Positions 6,784-11,653 of a stretch of DNA of 11,653 bases are shown in pieces. The notes beneath the pieces are model-generated. The model was not told where the DNA came from, made no database searches, and saw nothing but the letters and a program-made list of their open reading frames with translations. Position 1 is the stretch's first letter. Every line of letters starts with the position of its first letter. A program made the position numbers and the translations under genes. The stretch comes from an uncultured Bacteroidota bacterium. Its GTDB lineage: Bacteria > Bacteroidota > Bacteroidia > Chitinophagales > Chitinophagaceae. Location: contig CAMLGR010000144.1 of NCBI GenBank assembly GCA_946479615.1, forward strand, positions 1 through 11,653, written 5' to 3'.

Positions 6784-7692
6784 ATGAAACAGGACAAACA
6801 ATTCGAAGTGATCATTGTCGGCGGCAGTTATGCCGGGCTGGCAGCAGGAATGGCGCTGGGCCGTGCCCTGCGAAAGGTTTTGATTATCGATAGCGGAAAG
6901 CCCTGTAATGCACAAACGCCATATTCACATAATTTCCTGACCAACGATGGAAAGACACCCGCAGAAATTACTGCTCTTGCCAGGCAACAGGTGAAACAAT
7001 ATGATACGGTTAGCTTTCTCGATGCTGTGGTGACAACCGGTGTTGCTATTGCAAATGAATTTGAGATACACATAAATACAGGCGAATCTTTTACTGCACG
7101 CAAACTGGTTTTCGCAACAGGTATAAAAGATGTTCTACCCGAACTGCCCGGCTTCGCCAATTCCTGGGGTATCAGTGTCCTGCATTGTCCCTATTGCCAC
7201 GGCTATGAAGTGCGCCATCAGAATACCGGTATCCTTGCCAATGGAGATACTGCATTTGAACTGGCAACCCTGATATCCAACTGGACAAACGACATGACGG
7301 TTTATACAAATGGTCCATCCACACTTACAAAAGAACAGGGAGCAAAACTTCATCAGCACCAGATAGGCATAACGGAATCAAAGATCGAACGGCTTGCGCA
7401 AGTGGACGGTTATGTTAATCATATCATTTTCAGCAATGGAGAGGTGAAACCGGTAAAAGCCTTGTATGCGCGGGTTCCTTTTGTACAGCATTCCACAGTT
7501 CCTCAATCCCTGGGTTGTGAATTGACAACAGACGGCTATATCAAAATCGATGCGGCACATCGGACAACCCTTTCTGGTGTTTATGCCTGCGGCGATAATA
7601 CTACCCGTATGCGCACCGTAGCCAATGCAATCGCAGCAGGTACAACAACCGGTTTGATGGTGAATAAAGAACTGATCGAAGAGAATTTCTAA
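6784..7692 (+). CDS. Thioredoxin-reductase-like FAD/NAD(P)H oxidoreductase, CPYC subfamily
   Basis: The protein has 302 residues, close to the 300-320 of low-molecular-weight thioredoxin reductases. The FAD-binding Rossmann motif is VIIVGGSYAGLAAG near the N-terminus, and the redox-active pair is C135 and C138 in HCPYCHGYE. The second nucleotide-binding region (about 145-175) is degenerate: GILANGDTAFELA replaces the usual GxGxxA form. A C-terminal FAD motif is present (GVYACGDNTT, near 275). The CPYCHGYE form marks a branch distinct from classical TrxB (CAxC) that includes GliT-like dithiol oxidases, so the substrate may not be thioredoxin. The ATG at 6784 is chosen because the Rossmann strand follows within 10 residues; the frame opens earlier at 6682, but that would overlap the preceding gene. 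It is flanked at 21 bases by the acetyltransferase gene. Confidence 0.9.
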   Translation: MKQDKQFEVIIVGGSYAGLAAGMALGRALRKVLIIDSGKPCNAQTPYSHNFLTNDGKTPAEITALARQQVKQYDTVSFLDAVVTTGVAIANEFEIHINTGESFTARKLVFATGIKDVLPELPGFANSWGISVLHCPYCHGYEVRHQNTGILANGDTAFELATLISNWTNDMTVYTNGPSTLTKEQGAKLHQHQIGITESKIERLAQVDGYVNHIIFSNGEVKPVKALYARVPFVQHSTVPQSLGCELTTDGYIKIDAAHRTTLSGVYACGDNTTRMRTVANAIAAGTTTGLMVNKELIEENF

Positions 7693-7713
7693 TGTGTAAT
7701 TAAAATTATAACG

Positions 7714-8280
7714 ATGGATAAATTAATCATAGAAACAGAACGGCTTCGCATCAGGAATCTTGTATTGACAGACCTTCTTGATTTTCATTCTTACCGTTCC
7801 GATCCTGAGGTCGCCCGATACCAGGGGTTTGATGTTTTCACTATCGAAGATGCGGAGACATTTATCAAGGAACAGGCTGACAGATCATTCGGCAACTCAG
7901 ATGAATGGGTGCAATACGGAATAGAAAATAAAGCCAGCGGGAAATTGATTGGAGATTGTGCGATCAGGTTAGGTCATGATATAAGGCTTGGAGAGATCGG
8001 TATTACCATTTCTCCCACAGAACAAAAGAAAGGATTTGCAAAAGAAACCCTGCTGGCTATTTTAAATTTCTTGTTTAACCTTCCTGGTTTCCACCGTGTT
8101 ACTGAAACAGTTGATGCAGACAACACAGCTTCCATCCGTTTGCTCGAAAGTATTGGCTTCCGGCAGGAAGGATATTTTATCGAAAATATTTTTTTCAAAG
8201 GAAAATGGGGAAGTGAATACCAGTATGCCATGCTCAAAGGGGATTGGGTACGATTGTATCAGCAGTCCCTTAATTCCTAA
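7714..8280 (+). CDS. GNAT-family N-acetyltransferase, RimJ/RimL type
   Basis: This 188-residue protein has the RimJ/RimL-like opening IIETERLRIRNLVLTDL and the acetyl-CoA pyrophosphate loop QKKGFAKET (104-112) following the beta strand GEIGITISP. The late motif is VDADNTASIRLLESIGFRQE with EGYFIEN (about 133-158), typical of the family. Members acetylate protein N-termini, antibiotics or small amines, and the sequence does not separate these. Neighbouring genes read in the same direction, with 21 bases to the flavoprotein stop and 25 bases to the next ATG, so an operon is likely. The start is an ATG directly before the first conserved strand. Confidence 0.92.
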   Translation: MDKLIIETERLRIRNLVLTDLLDFHSYRSDPEVARYQGFDVFTIEDAETFIKEQADRSFGNSDEWVQYGIENKASGKLIGDCAIRLGHDIRLGEIGITISPTEQKKGFAKETLLAILNFLFNLPGFHRVTETVDADNTASIRLLESIGFRQEGYFIENIFFKGKWGSEYQYAMLKGDWVRLYQQSLNS

Positions 8281-8305
8281 ACAATTTATTTTTAAAAAGC
8301 ATAAT

Positions 8306-8965
8306 ATGAAATCAACATTTACAAAAACAAAAACAATCGTCATCGTACTCATTCTTGGCATACTTTCACTTACTTCCATTTCGCAGGAAACACGGTTTAG
8401 TATTTCCATCAATTCACTCACCACGAATTTTAATTATGGTAAATCCAACCAGGGGCTAAGACCTTACAAAAAGGATTTTAAAGGATTCCAGGCCGGTGTA
8501 TCTTATCAAGTAAGAGTAACGCCTGCGTTTTCGGTGGTACCTGAACTTTATTTCGCAATAAAAGGTGGGATATTGAAACAAAACAACCCGGTCACCATAA
8601 ATAAGTCGATACTGCGCTTCTCAAGCATTGAAATACCCGTACTGGTACGCTTTCATTTCAAAAAATTATACCTGAATGCCGGGCCTTATAGCGGGTATGC
8701 TGTTGGTGGTCGACTGAAAATTGACGGCACAGAAACAATCCCTCACTCGTCAACAAAAATCTCCTTCAGTAAATCAACTGATGATTTCAAACGCTGGGAT
8801 GCAGGCATACAGGCGGGTGCTGGTTATAATTTCAGTATGAAGAAAAGTACGCTCACGTTGGATGTCCGCTATGGATACGGGCTGGTCAACATGTCAAGGG
8901 AGCTGGCACACTATAACCGCATGCTGAATATCAGCCTGGTTGTTTCGAAGAGAGGGAGAAGTTAG
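8306..8965 (+). CDS. PorT-family outer membrane beta-barrel protein
   Basis: From the ATG at 8306 the protein has 219 residues. It starts with a signal peptide: three Lys in the first ten residues, hydrophobic 11-23, and probable cleavage after SIS at about 26. The mature part alternates in the manner of a beta barrel and carries landmarks of the Bacteroidota OMP_b-brl_2 (PorT-type) family. These are GFQAGVSYQVRVTPAFSVVP, PELYFAIKGG, IEIPVLVRFHF, LNAGPYSGY, DAGIQAGAGY and a late DVRYGYGLVNM. An upstream in-frame start at 8096 is rejected because it overlaps the acetyltransferase and hides the signal peptide. The function is probably structural or transport-related in the outer membrane. The TAG stop lies at the outer edge of a 22-bp palindrome arm. 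Confidence 0.9.
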   Translation: MKSTFTKTKTIVIVLILGILSLTSISQETRFSISINSLTTNFNYGKSNQGLRPYKKDFKGFQAGVSYQVRVTPAFSVVPELYFAIKGGILKQNNPVTINKSILRFSSIEIPVLVRFHFKKLYLNAGPYSGYAVGGRLKIDGTETIPHSSTKISFSKSTDDFKRWDAGIQAGAGYNFSMKKSTLTLDVRYGYGLVNMSRELAHYNRMLNISLVVSKRGRS

Positions 8966-9051
8966 GTTTTAGGTGTTAAGTGGAGCAACGCACGTTGATA
9001 TAAACCTGATCGTGATACCCGCGTTTTCTCACTTAACACCTAAAACCTAAC
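8961..9051. repeat. Perfect 22-bp hyphenated palindrome after the barrel gene
   Basis: Arms 8961-8982 and 9030-9051 are exact reverse complements around a 47-base loop. The left arm reads GTTAGGTTTTAGGTG and then TTAAGTG, with the gene's TAG stop inside its first five bases. The right arm is followed by another partial TAAAACCT copy (about 9056-9063). Base composition is simple and AT-rich, and no T-run follows, so it is not a textbook intrinsic terminator although a transcript would fold strongly. The bases from 9052 to the next ATG hold a GGGAGGA at about 9071, too far from that ATG to serve as a ribosome site. Confidence 0.85.
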
Positions 9052-9105
9052 ATCTAAAACCTTAAAGCTCTGGGAGGAATTTTTTAAATAATTAAACAAA
9101 CAAAT

Positions 9106-9702
9106 ATGAAGATTATCGTCGTCGGTGCTTCGGGCACTATGGGAAGTTTTCTGGCTGATGCATTGGAAAAAGATCATGAAGTCGTCCGGGCAGATCGCCG
9201 CAGCAAAGAAGCGCAGGTGGATATCACTTCCGCCGAATCTATTGAAAATATGTATAAAAAAGTGGGACCTTTTGATGCATTGATCTCTACGGCAGGTCCT
9301 ACTTATGTAGGTCCCTGGATCAATTTAACGGATAAAACATTTCGCCAGGGAGTAGAAGGTAAGATGATGGGACAGATCAACCTCGTGCTGATCGGTCAGC
9401 ATTATATCAATCCGAAAGGTTCTTTCACATTGATCACAGGAGCATTGACACATGAGCCGCAAAGAAATTTTGCCAATGCCTCAGCTGCGAATGCAGCAGT
9501 GGAAGGATTTGTTCATGGAGCAGCTATCGAATTGGCAAATGGTATTCGTATCAATGCGGTTAGTCCTACGGTAATAGAAAATTCACCGCAGTATTTTCCT
9601 TTCTTCCCGGGAGAGATACCGGTTACTATGAAACAACTCGAATACGGTTTCAGGAAAAGTATATTCGGAGCAAACACCGGGCAGATCATCAAGCCTTACT
9701 AA
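9106..9702 (+). CDS. Short SDR-fold protein lacking the catalytic Tyr-Lys pair
   Basis: At 198 residues this is shorter than most classical short-chain dehydrogenases (about 250). The N-terminal Rossmann motif is intact (VVGASGTMG, 5-13), as are an Arg pair after strand two (RADRR) and an STAG motif at 61-64 equivalent to NNAG. At the active site the family YxxxK is replaced: alignment on AAVEGF puts A125 where Tyr should be and N129 where Lys should be, and T111 stands at the usual Ser position. The late motif IRINAVSPTVIE is kept. This matches the Lin1944-like SDR subgroup, which binds nucleotide but lacks the usual active site and has no established reaction. It stands alone between palindromes. 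The start ATG lies eleven bases before the Rossmann strand. Confidence 0.9.
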   Translation: MKIIVVGASGTMGSFLADALEKDHEVVRADRRSKEAQVDITSAESIENMYKKVGPFDALISTAGPTYVGPWINLTDKTFRQGVEGKMMGQINLVLIGQHYINPKGSFTLITGALTHEPQRNFANASAANAAVEGFVHGAAIELANGIRINAVSPTVIENSPQYFPFFPGEIPVTMKQLEYGFRKSIFGANTGQIIKPY

Positions 9703-9713
9703 TCCCTGCGATT

Positions 9714-9844
9714 CTCTGTGTCTTCTCTGTGGTCCTCCGTGGTATATGCCCTGTAGGAGAGTTTCTATTCAAAAGTTCTGAATGCTTTAACCTGGCATCT
9801 TGCTACTGGAATTATACGCAGAGGATCACAGAGAAGACACAGAG
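9714..9844. repeat. Palindromic element, CTCTGCGT family, copy 2
   Basis: The left arm 9714-9737 pairs with 9821-9844 over 24 bases with a single G-T wobble, around an 83-base loop. The loop carries TGTAGGAGAGTTTCTA (9752-9767) and GCTTTAA (9784-9790). It ends in ATACGCAGAG, matching the loop and arm junction of the copy at 4206-4330. GCTTTAA to TACGCAGAG is 31 bases in both copies. A T-run at 9858-9864 follows on the plus strand, so it could terminate the SDR transcript. It sits between two convergent genes and its right arm codes for the last residues of the minus-strand CHAT protein. Confidence 0.85.
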
Positions 9845-11653
9845 GGCCGCGGAGATATTTTTTTACGGGATAACCATAATATGGTCAGGACAGCGAGTGC
9901 ACCAAATACGATCACCCATAACCAGGGAAATGAATGACCGGCATCATTCAATACAATCACACCCGGTTTGCCCATCAATACAATGCCTGCCCAGTAAGCC
10001 GGCGCTTTCATTCTTCCTTTGGCCTGTGCGAGGAACATTAATTTAGCCTGTTGCAGTGCTTCTTCCGCCGTCATTTTTTTAATCAGGTTCTGAATAAAGA
10101 AATCGGTAATGATATTACTCGATTGTTCATCCAGTTTCCATAGACCGGTAAGGATCATATTACTGCCGGCATAATTAAATGCATGCGCAAGAGATACCAT
10201 GCCTTCACCATCACGGAAACCCGGTCTCCCGGATTCACATGCTGTCAAAATGGTAAGATCAGCGCTCATGTTACAGTTATAGATATCTGATAAATACAAT
10301 GAGTTGGTATCATTCACCGCGGTAATATTCTTGGCAAAGATCAATCTTGATCTTTCTGGTTGTGTGTTATTATATTCCGCGTGTGTGCCGATATGAATGA
10401 TCTTATGACCCGCTGCATTTTGTACAAAGGATTGTTCGGTAGAAGCATTATTCATATAGGCTTTTCCATGCAACTGGTCCTTGATCTTTTCAGCCAGCGT
10501 CGAAGTATTGGGTTGTGGTAATAAAGAGAGATATTGATAATCCAGGTTCACCGAATCCTTTACCCGGTTGCGGTACTCGTTTTTGATAGCATCCGAGAAG
10601 CCCGGTACAAAAGCAATATAATCTTCGCGGTGCATGGTATTGTTTACCGGCTGATCCAGCATAAATAAACTATAATGATAGCTAAGGGCATGATCTGCCA
10701 GCAGGCTGTTGGCAGCCATGGTTTCGAAAGAAGAACCCGGTCTTATTTGCAGCATATCGAATCCTACATTGTATAGAATCCCATCAGGAATAATAATTAC
10801 TTTTTTTGTATGAATAGCCGGCGCCAGCGGTTGCCAGATCTGTGTATATAATTCATATAGTAAGGCCAGTTGATCCTGTTCACCAGTATGTGGATCCAAT
10901 GCTGTTTTTATTTTATCAGCCAGTTGAGCGCTTTCCAGGTGAACGAGTTGCTTATGAGTACTGTCTGCCACCAATGCCAGCAAGGCGCTGTCATTAAAAA
11001 AATAACGTACCAGCGTGGTTTGTGCAGGAATTGTTTGCTGTAACTGCGGAAGATGTTTTACAATGCTCGCATAACGCATAGCATAATAAGCAGGATACCG
11101 GTTACGGATATTGTCCAAATGCTCATCCCAACGCTGCACTGCCTGCAGATAGCCATTCATCAGACTGGTATTATCACCACCGGTTTGCAAAGAAGCAGGT
11201 ATCGCTGCTTTCAGGCGTTGTTCTTCCTGCTGCACCGCTTCCGGCAGATTAGCGAAACGCATCGCCTTCTCTTTATCGAGATTGCTGCGGATACGGTTAT
11301 AAATACCGGATTCATGCAGGTTGATAAATCCATCGAGATAATTTTCATCACCTGTTGTTTCGTATAATTCCAACTGAATTTTTTTTGCAAAGTCAATCAG
11401 TTCGGCATTATCCGCCATCAATATATTGATACTGCCCGCATCATCCAGCAATACTTTTCTTTTCTCCAGGGTATGAAGGGCATTATCCAGTTGCCCGGCT
11501 AATGCTTTTAAATAACCGGCACTTTTTATTTTCTGCAACTGATAACCGGCTTTTGCCTGGATCAGCACGGCTCTCGGCTTAAACACTTCGATCTTGGCAG
11601 AATCAAGCAAAGTAGCTCCCTGGCTCACCATTTTATTCACGAGCGCAAGCGCA
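9826..11653 (-). CDS. CHAT-domain (caspase-like) protein with C-terminal membrane helix, N-terminus outside window
   Basis: The visible 604 residues, numbered from a GTG at 11640 that is probably internal, form the C-terminal part of a CHAT protein. Residues 1-200 are helical, of the type that follows TPR repeats in these proteins (TLEKRKVLLDDA, ELYETTGDENYLDGF, ANLPEAVQQEEQRLKAAI). The CHAT peptidase fold covers about 270-560. The catalytic His is H420 in IIHIGTHAEYN and the catalytic Cys is C468 in LTACESG, so the dyad is intact. GMVSLAHAFNYAGSNMILTGLW and AYWAGIVLMG are typical of the family. Residues 572-591 form a hydrophobic helix followed by RKK, which would tether the protease to the membrane. 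The last residues (about SVSSL) come from the adjoining palindrome. The frame is open to the window edge, and full-length relatives are usually 900-1000 residues. Substrates are unknown. Confidence 0.9.
   Translation of the reverse strand, partial: ALALVNKMVSQGATLLDSAKIEVFKPRAVLIQAKAGYQLQKIKSAGYLKALAGQLDNALHTLEKRKVLLDDAGSINILMADNAELIDFAKKIQLELYETTGDENYLDGFINLHESGIYNRIRSNLDKEKAMRFANLPEAVQQEEQRLKAAIPASLQTGGDNTSLMNGYLQAVQRWDEHLDNIRNRYPAYYAMRYASIVKHLPQLQQTIPAQTTLVRYFFNDSALLALVADSTHKQLVHLESAQLADKIKTALDPHTGEQDQLALLYELYTQIWQPLAPAIHTKKVIIIPDGILYNVGFDMLQIRPGSSFETMAANSLLADHALSYHYSLFMLDQPVNNTMHREDYIAFVPGFSDAIKNEYRNRVKDSVNLDYQYLSLLPQPNTSTLAEKIKDQLHGKAYMNNASTEQSFVQNAAGHKIIHIGTHAEYNNTQPERSRLIFAKNITAVNDTNSLYLSDIYNCNMSADLTILTACESGRPGFRDGEGMVSLAHAFNYAGSNMILTGLWKLDEQSSNIITDFFIQNLIKKMTAEEALQQAKLMFLAQAKGRMKAPAYWAGIVLMGKPGVIVLNDAGHSFPWLWVIVFGALAVLTILWLSRKKISPRPSVSSL

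Noticed and set aside
8096..8305. An upstream in-frame start for the barrel gene.
   Set aside because: It would overlap the acetyltransferase gene for most of its length and place the clear signal peptide about 70 residues inside the protein.
9714..9864. The palindrome plus T-run as a simple intrinsic terminator only.
   Set aside because: The 83-base loop and the loop blocks shared with the copy at 4206-4330 show it is a repeated element. A terminator role may be added but does not explain the structure.

Overview
The window looks like chromosomal DNA from a Bacteroidota bacterium, probably Chitinophagaceae or a close relative. The support is: two TAnnTTTG-type -7 promoter elements, starts preceded by A-rich sequence instead of Shine-Dalgarno sites, a PorT-type outer membrane barrel, a SusD/OmpA-style Ser-rich lipoprotein lipobox, and a remnant of the zinc metalloprotease family (DUF4953/DUF5117 type) common in this phylum. 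The family-level assignment is inference.

Layout. (1) 1-1750: the end of a TPR-type sensor histidine kinase overlapping by 4 bp a NarL/LuxR-type response regulator, a complete two-component pair apart from the missing kinase 5' end. (2) 1904-3664, minus strand: a large secreted lipoprotein with a ZU5-like module and an IPT-like module, convergent with the response regulator. (3) 3665-5560: an accessory stretch with no intact gene. It holds clusters of palindromic repeats around two gene remnants, the C-terminal end of a hotdog acyl-CoA thioesterase (minus) and the C-terminal end of a zinc metalloprotease (plus). The two remnants meet head to head near 4431-4438, as if one deletion removed both 5' halves and the shared promoter region. 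(4) 5561-8965: an AraC-type regulator followed by a co-directional cluster of a two-helix membrane protein, a thioredoxin-reductase-like flavoprotein with a CPYC motif, a RimJ/RimL-type GNAT acetyltransferase and a PorT-type outer membrane barrel. A TAnnTTTG element and a hyphenated dyad precede this cluster. (5) 9106-9702: a short SDR-fold protein lacking the catalytic Tyr and Lys. (6) 9826 to the window end, minus strand: the C-terminal two thirds of a CHAT-domain (caspase-like) protein with a C-terminal membrane helix.

The most striking structural feature is the set of long hyphenated palindromes of at least four unrelated sequences. Nearly all lie at gene 3' ends, and three overlap a stop codon or supply the last codons. 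Two copies of one family (4206-4330 and 9714-9844) share conserved loop anchors as well as arms. A second family forms three tandem units of about 130-150 bp (5085-5498) and a related pair at 3800-4062. These look like REP/MITE-type dispersed elements that may also act as bidirectional terminators. No RNA gene, CRISPR array or intact transposase is visible.
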